From Penicillus capitatus (Eukaryota > Chlorophyta): 64,000 nt of DNA. This document shows positions 30,051 to 41,505 of the stretch, in pieces. How positions within the stretch are numbered: the stretch's first letter is position 1; every line of letters starts with the position of its first letter. Under the pieces are notes generated by a model, which was given only the letters and a program-made list of their open reading frames with translations, had not been told where the DNA came from and did not search any database. A program made the position numbers and the translations under genes. The stretch lies in NCBI GenBank assembly GCA_965649825.1, contig OZ287696.1:1054001-1118000 (forward strand), in the 5' to 3' direction.

Positions 30051-32870
30051 TGGGCGAAGGATACACGTCACTTTGCACATGCTACTGCGAGAAATCCTAC
30101 CCTTCGACCAAATGTTCCGTCCCAATTATTACCTGTTGTAATACAAGACCCATGTGGTTACACCACAACTGCTGCATCGAGGAAATGCCATTTGAATCGT
30201 TAAGTGAGATAAAGAAAGTAAGTCACTCCTGTACGTCGCCCAGATTCCTGACTTTTCTGTCGTCCTAGAGTACTCATGATAAGCAACCAGTTTGCATACT
30301 GGATCGGAGGCTATTGATTCATTCTTGAGTGTTTTGTGCGAGTCTGGATCTCTTGGAGTGGATGGACGAATGTACACATGCTGAAGAAAACAGGAGTGAG
30401 AAGGCTCCTGTTCTGATGGCAACGACGAGATATGGTTGTTCGAGCACAGACACTGTGTTGGAGCACCTTTTGCTGCCAGATGACCGACATAGACTGCCAT
30501 TTGTCAAATCCTTTACGGTAAGACCTGTTGTGTTTTCAGAATATATCGTGATCCAGTCCATGCAGAAAATGTCTGGAGGAAAGATCCAGTCAGTGAGTGT
30601 ACCTGCAAGAGACGAAGAAAGAACATGTCAAAGCGGATCCAGTCAAGGGAGCATCGGAGACACATCGGCACAGAACAACAAGATACCCGACCATAACTTG
30701 CGATCTTTCAGAGAAACTGAATCTGTCACCCTTCCGTGAGGCTGAAGACGACGTCGTTGGCTCTAAGAAGACACATCTGTCCAGAATCCGTTATCTTGTC
30801 TGGAATGAAAGCTTTGTTCAAAAGATCCTGGAAAGCACGTTCAGAGAAGCTGGATGGATCATCCTTTCCCTCTCAGGAGACACGAAACAAAGTCAGTTCG
30901 ATCCAGATGCACCAAGATGCAGACGATATCGCGAAATCTTCGGGATCTAGCTGATACAAGGAAGGATCTGCCGAAGGAAATCAAGCCGTTCTTTACAACA
31001 ACAAAGAGAACGTTCAGCACCTAAGAGATGAAGTGGATTGTCATTGAGAGTGATCTTCACAGGAGAACCTTTTCACAGTTCGAAGATATCACAGTTCGAA
31101 GATATCACATTTCTTCAGAACCCTTCGTGCTGTTGGCGTGAACGTCCATCTGGGAGGATTCTGGAAAACACATCTGGAGAAGTCACTCTGAGTCACTCCT
31201 GATCTAGGAAAACAAAACAACAACCAGTCTGTACGAAATACGCCAAGATGAAGAACCTGATCTTGACACAGACCATTTGGAATCCAGCTGATGTACATAC
31301 CATAGACCAAGTGTCATGCATCCAGTAGAATCAATCACAGTTTCTTCTGCACAGTCGTTTAGCAGCCAGTGGAGGAGTGGATCGCCTTTTGTGAGTTATC
31401 TCTTGCAACTGGAGAAAGCTTATCGTTCAGTCCAGAGATGCCACACTTGCTTGCCCAAATCTCAATCTATTGGCTGGTATATAGTTCTTGTCAATTGTGC
31501 CAGGGTAGCATATCTCAAGAAGTCTGCGTAGGATAACAACAGTGCTGTACCTCACAGGTGAGGTCATCTAATGGAGTCCCATGGTTAGATGATATTCCCC
31601 AGGCCCTTTCGAAGATAGGGATGCTGTTGAGGAGATGGCCAGATCTCTGTCAGGACAAGACAAGGGGTCCACGATCATCAAAGAAAAGAGATTGATCATG
31701 TGACATTTTGAGATCGTGGAACTTCGCATTGACATGATCATCAAGACACACCGACAGATCCATAGCTGCTGTCCATCCATGCCTGTTCTCCCATAAAAAA
31801 CTTACACTTCATTAAGTTAGTCACACTTAAAACCATAGTGCTCTTTTGACCATTTTTGCCATGCAGTGAACAGATTTCTCTCTAAGAGCAACGAAGGCGT
31901 AATAATAGATTGGAGGGAAGTGATGCGTCCTAAATCAGTCAGGGTTCCTCATCCAGGCATCAATGAATTGTCCGCTGAACTACAGTCTCAACGGAAAGGA
32001 ACCCCAAACTACTAATACCGCCGGAGCAGAGATGTCAGTCTTGAACGCGACCCATCAATAGAAGCACTTCTGGACTGAAGCTGATGCAGGCTATCAGATT
32101 TGAGTCTGCTCAAACAGCGCCTACTCGAAGGATGCAATCTAAAGGTTAGACCATTCTTTACACAGACTCTTCTCTAAACGATAAAATAGTTCACAGAGAT
32201 GAGACAAGCCATTCTGCTGGAGAGATGCGGTTCGACAGACATGACCGAAGGAAGAGCCCTCTCTCAGAAATTCGGTCATCCACAGATCCAAACATTCCTC
32301 CTTTGGACGAACGGGGAGTGGAAACGTCGAAGCCGCAGTCAGTCTAGACACGAAGACAGAATCTAGAAGCTTGCTTAAGTTCATCACCAGACGAAGATCA
32401 CTGTCAGCTGCTTTGTCGATGCTGCCATCGACTCTTGGCCAATCAGGATGGTCCCATACTCCACTTCTGTGTTCAACACAGCAAGAGACATATCACCGAA
32501 TCATTTAATCAAGAGTAAGACAGCTACCCATCTCTTTTCTTGTTTAGACATCCGATTGAATGATAGACCCGGACAGCAAACCGACTGAGCGCACGAAGAG
32601 TCCAAGATTTGTGGCTGACAAAACAGGCTGCATGAACTAGGGAGCATGCATGAAGCTGAAGCATAGCCATCGCAAGATCCAGAGGACATGAAGACCGCAT
32701 CCACATGCTAGCTGTGTGCTGCCTCTTCTCCACCCCGAGGCAGCAGCGTCGCACACCCCTCGCGGCACCAGCGGGTAGGGCCTTGGCGACCTGCCCGCCT
32801 TTCGGGGTCGCGCACATGGGGCAGGAGTGTGCATACTGCCGATGAACGGCGGTAGTGTGCTGCTCTCGGA
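30051..32870. other. Gene-poor AT-richer tract; no supported gene
   Basis: Several frames of 60-140 codons (for example 30329-30739 plus, with GKIQSVSVPARDEERTCQSG; and 30597-30950 plus) end quickly and shift frame relative to each other, as in decayed coding DNA. I found no retroelement or transposase motif. The GC content rises sharply at about 32700. Confidence 0.35.
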
Positions 32871-32879
32871 CACCCGGGA

Positions 32880-33150
32880 CCGTGTTTTACCTCCCTCCCT
32901 CTCGGGTGTCTCTTGTGTCTCTCACTGTTTTTCTTTCTCCTTTTCCATTCTCGTGTTCTCTTCATCCCTCCCTGCTTACCTGTTTCATTTGTCTTCCTTT
33001 TCCTTGCATGTTTATCTTTCCTTTTCCTTTTCTTGCCTGTATGCTCACCTACCTGCATGTGTCTGCCCTGCTGTGTTTGCTGTTTTTCTTTCTTGTCTGT
33101 GTGTTATCGGGTCCCTTTTCCTTCTTTGATGTCATTGACCCCTTACCTTC
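32880..33150 (+). other. Pyrimidine-rich tract
   Basis: About 270 bp strongly enriched in C and T on the plus strand (runs such as CTTTCTCCTTTTCC and CTTTCCTTTTCCTTTTC). Open frames here encode only Phe/Leu/Ser/Cys/Pro peptides from composition. Confidence 0.7.
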
Positions 33151-33279
33151 ATGTCCGCGCTGCGCGCCGTTGCATGGAGAGCGGTACACCTACCTCCCAG
33201 TAGTCGACCACATCAGTTGCATTTCGTTCTCCTCGCGCACCCTGACTGGAATCGGTGCCAGTGTTCGTTCAGGGTGACC

Positions 33280-34140
33280 TCCCGCGCCGCACTGTGAGGC
33301 GTCGCTCGCCGACCGTAAGTCTTTCCTCTGCAAACACACAGTCTCTGACACTTTCTTTGCAGACTTTGTGGCGAGGTGGGCATCTCTTCGTCCTTTAACC
33401 ACCATTCTGAGATTTTTTTGTTACACATCACACCTTGATGAAGAGTGATATTCACAGACTACCTTGAACCCCCATCGAGATGCTTTTCACTCGAGATCAC
33501 ATTTGCCAAGAGAATGAGACTAACGAGACTTGCTTAAACCGCCATTGCAACACTTTCAATGAATGGACATCACACTTTTTCAAGAAGTGATTTTTACAAA
33601 CATTGTTCAAGAATTCAATCTCCATTCCTCCAACGTTGTTTACGCTACGAGCGAACGCTAAAATCGTCGTCTTTCTGACTATAGTCGAGGGTGTTTTTGG
33701 ACGCATTGCATCGTCAAGCTCGAAGATGTCTGGAATTTACAGATCTTTTCGGTGCAGCCGCTTTCACCGACACATAGAGACGACGCTACTCCGAGCAGGC
33801 CCATCGACCTACGTACCGAATCTCACAAACTTCGTCGCCCTATTCGACCGAGGACAATTGTTAGCTCATCGTGTGGCGCAATCTGAATGTCTGCTAACAC
33901 CACAGCGCCACGCTTCTCCGAGAGGCTTGCATATGAGCGCCGGGTGTCCGAATAGTGCCCGAGATGTCGGAAGCGTGCCCGTAGATGAGACGAGACTTGT
34001 GGCGGCTGTGTCGAAGAAGTGGCGACAGGAGAGTGGCAGACGAGAACCCCATCGCTATGCCGGACTCTGAGCAGTCACAACTCGCCCTTTCAGCTTGCAG
34101 GTCAAATCCAAACGTCATGAATCACGTTTCGCTCGGTACT
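33280..34140 (+). repeat. Repeat family E, copy D (partial)
   Basis: Similar to 15.69-16.5 kb in the same orientation, with a 48-bp putative intron at 33315-33362 (GTAAGTCT...TTTGCAG) at the matching place, the same diverged CACTTT/GTGATATTCAC repeats, then AAGCTCGAAGATGTCTGGAA. It stops short of the kinase-flank half. Confidence 0.65.
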
Positions 34141-36046
34141 GGCGCCTGTAAGACCACTCGTGGCAAAACAGAAAGCCGCTGCTTGTCGGCGACAGGAAGC
34201 GGTGATTCCTCGAAGAGGGAGAGAGCTTTGCAAATCGCACGATGTGTTTCTGCTCGAGTGATTTGTCCGAGATGTGTCTGACGAGCTCCTCACTGTGAAT
34301 ATCTCAGCAGATCGGCGTACGATCATGAAAAGCTCCATGTATATCGACATCATTGTCGACGACAACTTCGACGGCCGGTTCACGGCGTCTTGCGACAGGT
34401 GCCATTAAGGAAGGCAGTGTTCAGTCGGTGTCCTGGTCTCAAAGGATGTTTGTTTTGTGTGCACGTATCCCAACGCGGTGCTGCTGGCGCAGGGGCAGAT
34501 CAATCGACTACACGACTAAAGGAAGCACCGGCTCGCTCAGAGGCCGTGTCGGTTCTAGCGCCGTGTTCTATCTTCTCGCGCACATCAGTCTGTAGTACTA
34601 TCGTGCCGGAAAGCTGTGGTAGACCGGAACACTCCTTTCCCTGGTGATCTCAGCTACACCGACCGTGATTATAGCTTTGCATTACCAAGGAAGGGAGAAG
34701 GTGTTTCCTGCTTGGGTGTTCGCAATCCTCCGCGGAGCGATGTCGCTGATCTATGTCGGATCCCTTTTCCTGGACCCCGGCTAAAGAAGAAGACGAGTGA
34801 GCAGTGTTCGCTTCGTGACATGACGTGGTGTGGGTGTAGTTACATGACATGTAAGGAACGCATTGAAAACGCTGCCGATGTCGCAGATGTATACTCATAT
34901 ACTGCAACGCTCACTGTAACAGAGTATTCGTCGTTTTAAGATCGCCATGGATCATGCAGGAGTGGAGGCTTGAGACAACGTGCGGTACATCCCAGGTGAA
35001 GAAGCAGCGATGAATGGTCACTGGCAGATAGATGTGCGACCTCCGTTAAACCGTTAGTTATCGACACCTGTTCACTTTACCAAACTAAAGGCTGAGATAA
35101 AGCGCTCTGCAAGAGTCCTGCTTGAACGAATCTGTTGCCGTTGCCGATCGTCTCGCACTCTTCGTGCGATCTTTGCTTGCGGCGCCGAGATTGGGAACGT
35201 CGATGGCAGCCTTAGTTACAACACGATTAAATGATCCGTGATTCAATGCCGCTTCTCCACGCCTAAGCGTTACAACCGAGGAGTCGTCGTCGAGCTACAG
35301 TTTACATGTGAGATCAGATGGCACGTGGCAGCGAGATTTCTCGGGTGACGGCCTGTGTTCACGAAGAGGCCAAGACGTACTGCCAAGGATCGAGAAACAA
35401 TGGACTGACGTCCATAATCGAGGTGGTTGGGGCTGGGTTCTGGTCCAGGAGCAGAGATCTAATCGTAGACATCGCGATGTAAACTTGAAGCGAGACGTAC
35501 TAATGAATACTAATCTGCCTCGTACAATAGGTAATACGGCACAAACGCATCATCTGAATGACGCCGCATTTGTTTGTTCGTTCGCCTGCCGCTGACCGGT
35601 CGTGTCACTCTGGATTGCCTGCCATCTCACCTACGAGGGTCTCGTCTCTTCCTCTCAGAAAAGGAGAGTGAAGTTCGCACACCATTTCCGTCTCTGCGCG
35701 TAGCGTAATAGAAATCCGCATAGATAATAATGACAGTGCGTTTTCGCGGAACGTTGTGAGATCTCGACGACGAACTTTGCAGACAATGCCGTCGACACAC
35801 AAGCTCGTGAGAGAAGTAAACCACCATAAATGCGAGATCTCGAACCCAAAGCGTTCTCCGCTCGACGATATCACACAGCACGACGTCAGAGAATCGGCAA
35901 TGGCGTGATGTAGGCACGCATTGCAGTCACGAACAGGTAAAATCGAGAGAGTTCGGACATTTCGCGGCGAGCGTTTTGTCTTGTCTAGACATCTAACATC
36001 GCCATCGACTACTTAATGAAACCATAACAAGCTATGCAGTCTGCAT
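34141..36046. other. No supported gene
   Basis: Only short frames without recognisable features (34353-34647 plus, 35308-35595 plus, 35627-35917 minus). The right end serves as 3' flank of the minus-strand CW zinc-finger gene. Confidence 0.4.
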
Positions 36047-37531
36047 TTATAGCCCGTGCGCTCTGTCTCTTCTGGCAGCTGTCGATCGAGACAGAGTGGA
36101 AAAGCGTGTCGCAGGACTTACGTCCCGTTCGGCATCGAATGGAGAACACAAGCGATCGTCGTCGCCGGCTTTCTTTCTTCTTTTGGCAAGGAGCGTCAAA
36201 GAACCGGATCGTCTTCCACCGAGAGAGAACAGTTGAGAATGACGAACAAACGGCGTTTGGGTCGGTCGTCGATCCGCACTCTCCATTGGCTGGAGGTCGA
36301 TCTGAGGCAAGCGGGATCCGTCTGCGAGGTCGCCCATCTGTCCTCCATGCATCCAGACAACCGATTCAGCTCTTCCTGAGCCCACGCGCTCATCGTGCAT
36401 GCGATGCTGTTGTCGGCTCAGATCGCATTCTGCCACGTCGCATATCAAACTCTGCTTGTGCTTTCTCTTCGTCACGTTTCCGCAGAGCAGCTTCTCTGCC
36501 AAGACCAACTCGGCCTGCTCCACCAGATCCGACGCTTCGCTGTGGACAGATCTCCTCGCCGCGACAGGGAACGGCGTTTCCCCGCTTTCCCTCTGCCTTC
36601 GAACTCGGGACGCGAATTCCTCTTCCGTGTAGGTTTCATTCGCGTCACCGATGTCCCACTGATCCAGACAGCGCATCCAGGTTGGCTGTCTCGCCTTTCT
36701 CTTGACCCTCTTCTCTGGCACCGCCGCGTCGCCGAACGTCGTCGAAACGATGGCATCCCTCTCTGCTGTCTCCACTGGACGCGATTTCGCATGGGCGCTG
36801 TCGGTGAAGTCTGCATCCTCGAAGAATCGACTCGCTTCCGCCAGCTCCATCAGCGATGTCACCATCTCCTTCTCTTCATCAGTGATGAGCAGCGACGGGA
36901 ATCGGATGGCGCGACGAATTCCTCCTTCCAATGCTCCTCTCCTGAGCAGTCGGACGTAGACGGCGTAGCAGTCCCGGATCCTCTGGTCCACCTTGAAATC
37001 GAAGGAATCCGCCGTCAAGTTTTTCCATTCGGCGTTGTGGTTCTGGTGCTTTTCGAGCCATCTCTGCATGTAATCCCTTCTGTCAATTCCCTTCGAAGCC
37101 TCTCCGCAAACACCGCACCGGGAACGGTAAGAGAGCCACGGCGTACCGAGTTCTCGACCCGCGGCGTGACGAAAACGAATCACGACCGAGAACCCTCGTG
37201 GCAGGCTGTAGCCTCCCGTCGAGTATCCGCTGTAAGACTGAGACATCGTGCAGCTGCAGTCTTCGCTCAGACAGTGGTCGCATGTCTCCTGACAACGTCT
37301 CCCGGAATCCGGACACGTCCAGCGACGACAGACATCTCCGTCAGTAGGCAGAGGGATGCCTCGACGCCAGCGAAAACAGGCATCGCACTGGAGCCACGAA
37401 TCCGATGCCTCGCTTCTCTTGGATGGAGCGCAGTAATAGGCCACACGTGCCAAAAAGAGCAGCGCTTGGGTACTGCCGCCACGGCAGGGATGATGCGTCG
37501 ACATGAGATATGAGGAGACAACGCAAGACAC
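36047..37531 (-). CDS. CW-type zinc-finger protein
   Basis: A 494-codon frame, largely open. Near residue 45 it has SWLQCDACFRWRRG, then CRRWTCPDSGRRCQETCDHC. The W-x-Q-C-D-x-C-x-x-W-R start, a later Trp-x-Cys and the spaced Cys residues define the CW zinc finger, which reads methylated histone H3 lysine 4. The rest is charged: GGIRRAIRFPSLLITDEEKE, EKRVKRKARQPTW and an acidic YTEEEFASRVRRQRE. This fits a nuclear chromatin protein. The C-terminal about 110 residues beyond LAEKLLCGN look less protein-like and may contain an unspliced intron. The start at 37531 could be replaced by the Met ten residues later. It is divergent from the CPBP gene. Confidence 0.65.
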   Translation of the reverse strand: MSCVVSSYLMSTHHPCRGGSTQALLFLARVAYYCAPSKRSEASDSWLQCDACFRWRRGIPLPTDGDVCRRWTCPDSGRRCQETCDHCLSEDCSCTMSQSYSGYSTGGYSLPRGFSVVIRFRHAAGRELGTPWLSYRSRCGVCGEASKGIDRRDYMQRWLEKHQNHNAEWKNLTADSFDFKVDQRIRDCYAVYVRLLRRGALEGGIRRAIRFPSLLITDEEKEMVTSLMELAEASRFFEDADFTDSAHAKSRPVETAERDAIVSTTFGDAAVPEKRVKRKARQPTWMRCLDQWDIGDANETYTEEEFASRVRRQRESGETPFPVAARRSVHSEASDLVEQAELVLAEKLLCGNVTKRKHKQSLICDVAECDLSRQQHRMHDERVGSGRAESVVWMHGGQMGDLADGSRLPQIDLQPMESADRRPTQTPFVRHSQLFSLGGRRSGSLTLLAKRRKKAGDDDRLCSPFDAERDVSPATRFSTLSRSTAARRDRAHGL

Positions 37532-37708
37532 GGAGATTTGACGTTGCTAAGTAGGCGGAATGATAAGATCGAGAATGGCACCGACCCGATCGCGACATCT
37601 CGTTTTCCGATCTGTCTAGCTAAGGCGGCGCTGCTTTCCGCGTCAGCAAGCAAACGGATTTCGCTTTCTGGATTTTCCACGTGCGCGACAGACGGAGATA
37701 GGAGTGCT

Positions 37709-38583
37709 ATGTCGCGATCCAAGAGGGAGCAGAGAAAACAGTCAGCGAAGGAATCGACACCAGGCACCCAACCGGCAAACCTTGCGTGCACGCTCATCGC
37801 GGTCGATCTGTCGCAGATGTGTCGACGATCGAGACGGACACTCCCGTATCGCGTCCTCCGGAGGCAACAGGCGAAGTGCGGTGCGAGAAGAACGATTGCG
37901 TCCCGTCTGCAACCACACTGTGTAGAGTAGAGACGCGATGGAAGGAGAGCGGGCTGGAGTTTCTTTCTAGGAGATGAAGACGAGTCAGGCCACGATTGGC
38001 CAGAGGAGACGCCCGAGGGAAGAGGTTCCCGTCGTCGACCTCACCAATCCCGGACGAGTTCAGGAGGAAACGTCACTGCCCACCGAGTTAAGGGATCAAG
38101 AAGTCTACCTCCCTTCAGTGCGACTTCCCCTTGATGAACTGCGTCAGAATCTGTACGCTTGTCTCTCTGTCAGCAGCGGCGTATTCAATCGCGTCCTTCT
38201 TGCCGAGACACGTTTGCAGAACGAGGGGCAGAAATAATGGAGAGATTTTGCCTTCTCGATGGACGGCTCCAACAAAGAGGCGAATGGCGGCGCTGTGCGC
38301 GAATGCGGAAAACAACGTGCGTTCGTACGTGCTCTTGTCTCCAAACTGTGGCGACATCCTCTTCGTATCTTTCATTCGCGGAATCTCCGAAGAGATGCTG
38401 TTTCGAGGGGGACTGATCCCTGCTGTGTTTCCAGACTGGAGGGGCGCCGTCATTGTGGGCGTCGTCATTGGTGTTCTGCACGAAGTGGCTGGCCAGAATA
38501 ATGCTTTTGTCATCTGGGAGTCGTTCGTCTACAGCGAAGACACAGATGATCAATCTTGCGACACAGACATCGGAATCTGTTGA
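37709..38583 (+). CDS. CPBP (CAAX protease/Rce1-like) membrane protease
   Basis: The diagnostic part is the exon around 38345-38520: GDILFVSFIRGISEEMLFRG followed by IPAVFPDWRGAVIVGVVIG and VLHEVAG. EExxxRG and the later H in a hydrophobic helix are the active-site motifs of the CPBP family of intramembrane metalloproteases. The N-terminal part starts at MSRSKREQRKQSAKE (37709) and is Ser/Arg/Lys-rich, with DVSTIETDTPVSRPPEATGE and an acidic GDEDESGHDWPEETPEG. It may be a targeting sequence. Exon joins between 37930 and 38340 are unresolved. Downstream, SAGAFLYTSDDTLIPYS near 38610-38670 resembles the next helix of the family, so the true end is probably past 38583. The final HxxxN/D motif was not found, so the protein may be incomplete. 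Confidence 0.5.
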
Positions 38584-38689
38584 CAACGACTCTCTTTTCT
38601 TGTCGGCTGGCGCTTTTCTTTACACAAGTGACGACACCTTGATTCCGTATTCAGTATCGGACACAAAAATGCGAAAAGTGTTTCCCAAA

Positions 38690-40248
38690 ATGAAAATCAA
38701 AAGAGGTCGAGAATCAAATAAAGTCTCAATTAGCCTCTTGTCGAAGAAAGCATCCGCAGTGTGGAAGAGCATTCCGGATACTTCTGTGTGGTTCGTCCAG
38801 AACCAGTCACTCATCTCGTCGTTTCCTGCTTGTGCTTTCCTCCCTGTATCCTTGAAGAAGAAAAGAAGAGATCTTGCGAACAGGACGTGTGCATCCTTCT
38901 ATGATTTACAGGATGTCTTAAATCCCACGCCACACTTAGAGGTGTTCTGTCCCGTCCGAACGAAGCAAAATGGACTTGTCGTTGTTATGAACTTCTTGCG
39001 ATGTATGAGCTGACCTCGAAAAGACGTATCTGCCTTCGAACATTAGCAACTCGCTAAAGACTATGCATTCTCAAAACCTCTCGAAACATGCACATCATCG
39101 TCGATAAAGCAATCAGTTTCGTATTGGATCCGACAGACAGACGGTTTAGAAATCCATCACCTCTTTGAGGAACAGACGCTTGATACATTAAACAATATTC
39201 TGCACGAAATTGGAGAATTGACATGTGTAGATTTTCGCTGAAAGTTATTGCGCTCTCGACCACGAGCGACGATCGGATCCAAACGGATAGTGTGCTGGAT
39301 AGTTCATCTCATCCGCCGACTCGATCTCCGATTTGATCGGTTTTCTCGGGATAGAATAAAATGTGACAGCATCTGTTGATGATCGTCTTTGATCGTTTAC
39401 GCTTTTCTCAGTGTGCTAAGCATGCTTTCGATGACTTCGACTGTTGTTTACGATCAAGTTCGTCAGAATCGTCTTCCGATGAGCAGATGGCTCCAAGAAA
39501 TGCGGGAAGTGGAACTGCGTGAACAAACTCACTTTTCTCCTCCACCTCTGACGCTTCCAATTCTTGACTTGTACAAGGCATAAGGCATAGAGATTTCTAG
39601 ATCCTTCCTTTCCTTTAGAACTAACGAAACAGCATCAATAGTTCGAGGATATCGTCGGTAGACGCCTCGTGCACCGCTCAGTAAACAAAGTCGATCATCC
39701 ACATGCAAGTTGTGCGCCTTACAGGCAGACTCGCCTGAGGAGCGTTACAGAAAAGTCGCAATAGATTTCACAACGGATGTAGTGATGCAACCGTTCACGG
39801 TGACGGCCGAATCGAAGTTGATCTCTTTTTGCATCGCGTTCCAATTCAAAGCATCTGGATCTCGATCAAACAGTTGCCTGCAGAGAGAAAGGCTGTTACA
39901 TGATTGGACGTCTTCTTTCTGCCTTTAAGAGCGACTGTTAGACTTAAATCGTCGAATGATCGTAGAAAAGAACAGTATCTGACTCAACGACTAGCTTCCT
40001 TCAAGGGGAAAGCCATACCTCTCCTTTGCCAACGAGATTTTTCGCCATGCCTGGATGCCGAAATTGAAAGTCGGTGCTTCTTAATGAATTCATTAACGGG
40101 GCCTTGGAATGAGAAATTGGCAGAGGCAGACCACATACTGCTTTAATCTTCCTTATGTATGCCTTGAAGCTTCAGTTCATCAGACACCCATCTCAGCGAG
40201 AAAGAGTTACCGACCACCGAACTCGCAGCCGTCCCTTGAGTTCGTCTG
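38690..40248. other. No supported gene
   Basis: Frames at 38600-39013, 39389-39583, 39710-39928 and 39904-40146 on plus are short with no recognised motif. 39710-40146 (AIDFTTDVVMQPFTVTAESK) might be exons of an unidentified plus-strand gene. Confidence 0.35.
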
Positions 40249-41505
40249 AGATGCCGTCGTACTGGGAAGGGAAGACCTGTTTGGTCACGGGAGGTACCAG
40301 GGGCATTGGCAAGGCGATTGTCGAAGCCTTCGCTGCCGAAGGAGCGCGGGTGTGTCTCGCGATCACGTCGAGATCGTCTTCCATGCGACTATCAGGTCTT
40401 CACCTGTTCACGAAAGGAGCACCAACTCCACGAGACCCTGGCGATATGGAAGGAGAGTGGATACGACGTTCAGGTTGACCCAAAAAGGAATCTGTGGCGT
40501 CTCTCTGCATCTGTCTCTACCCCTGAAGGGATGTGTCTGCGACGTCGGCAACAAGGAAGATCTACAGACAATGGTCCAGAAGGTGCGCTTAGTCGAGGCG
40601 GATGCATTCCTTCGACAAACGCTCCCTTTTCTGATGATGCTTAGGTCGAGAAGTGCTTCGACGGACAGCTGAATGCTCTCGGTGAGTAAGATGCGTCTAC
40701 CTCTGCCGCTGCACATGACATTGTTTCAGTGAACAACGCCGGGCTGAATGTACCACGTAACAGAGCAATAGAGCACGAAGAAACAGTGAGAGACGGCTTC
40801 AATTGGCCGATTTCCATAGGACAGCGTGCATGCATTTCAGGACTACGACTACGTTATGAACATTAACCTCCGTTCCTGTTACGATATATCTCGAGTTTCT
40901 TGATCGACGCAGTGGCACGTCAGACACTGACGGAGCGCGTGTGTAGATGTGCCATTCTATGTTGTGTGCGGGTCGACCTTCGAGCGTGGTGTTGATTGGA
41001 TCTGTCGCCTCATCAAGAGCTTTGTATTCTGGTACACGCTTTGTTCGTGGCATCTGCCAAAGCCATCTTTTGGCCGAGGTTGCATCTATGCCATGGCCAA
41101 AGCATCTTTGAAGCAGCTGGCAATGAACCTGGCATGCGAGTGGGCATTGGACGGCATTCGAGTGAACTGCATCGCTCCCGGCTACATCGATACATCTCTT
41201 CTAACTTCAGTACCTTCATTTTTGGCTCTGCTCGTTCTTCCCCCTGATCCGCATGCATTCGTGACGATAGCTCAAGAAGAAAGAGGGTTTCGTGGACGAT
41301 TTGTTGCGGGAGACGCCGATGAAGCGGATGGGAAAACCGGAAGAGATCGCAAGTCACACTTCAGCTTACAGGGTGTTTCTCAGCGGAAGCGTCGTCTATG
41401 CCCTTAGGCCCTGTGTTGTTCGTCAGCGGACCCGGAGCTTCTTTCATGACAGGACAGACCCTGTACATCGATGGCGGTTTCTCCGTGCGTGGACTCAGAA
41501 TGTGA
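40249..41505 (+). CDS. Short-chain dehydrogenase/reductase, tropinone-reductase-like
   Basis: An NAD(P)-dependent oxidoreductase of the classical SDR fold. Exon 1 (40249) has WEGKTCLVTGGTRGIGKAIV, with the TGxxxGIG cofactor motif. It splices to VFTCSRKEHQLHETLAIWKE (CSR suggests NADPH), then CVCDVGNKEDLQTMVQK, FDGQLNAL, VNNAGLNVPRNRA (NNAG motif), DYDYVMNINLRSCYDIS, an exon with VVLIGSVASSRA (catalytic Ser), IYAMAKASLKQLAMNLACEW (YxxxK), ALDGIRVNCIAPGYIDTSL, and finally ASFMTGQTLYIDGGFSVRG with the stop at 41505. At least six introns of about 45-70 bp are needed. The residue order matches plant tropinone-reductase-like SDRs; true substrates of that group are mostly unknown. The splice before IYAMAK (about 41078) is not resolved, and the penultimate exon contains TPMKRMGKPEEIAS. 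Confidence 0.8.

Noticed and set aside
30329-32400. Decayed copia- or gypsy-type retroelement
   Set aside because: Frames shift often, but I found no reverse transcriptase, integrase or protease motif and no long terminal repeats.
32827-33277. Hydrophobic 96-140 codon ORFs resembling membrane proteins
   Set aside because: Composition of a pyrimidine-only tract yields Phe/Leu/Ser/Cys in all frames.
36395-37513. 372-codon plus-strand ORF
   Set aside because: Antisense to the CW zinc-finger gene, whose minus-strand frame has the recognisable domain.
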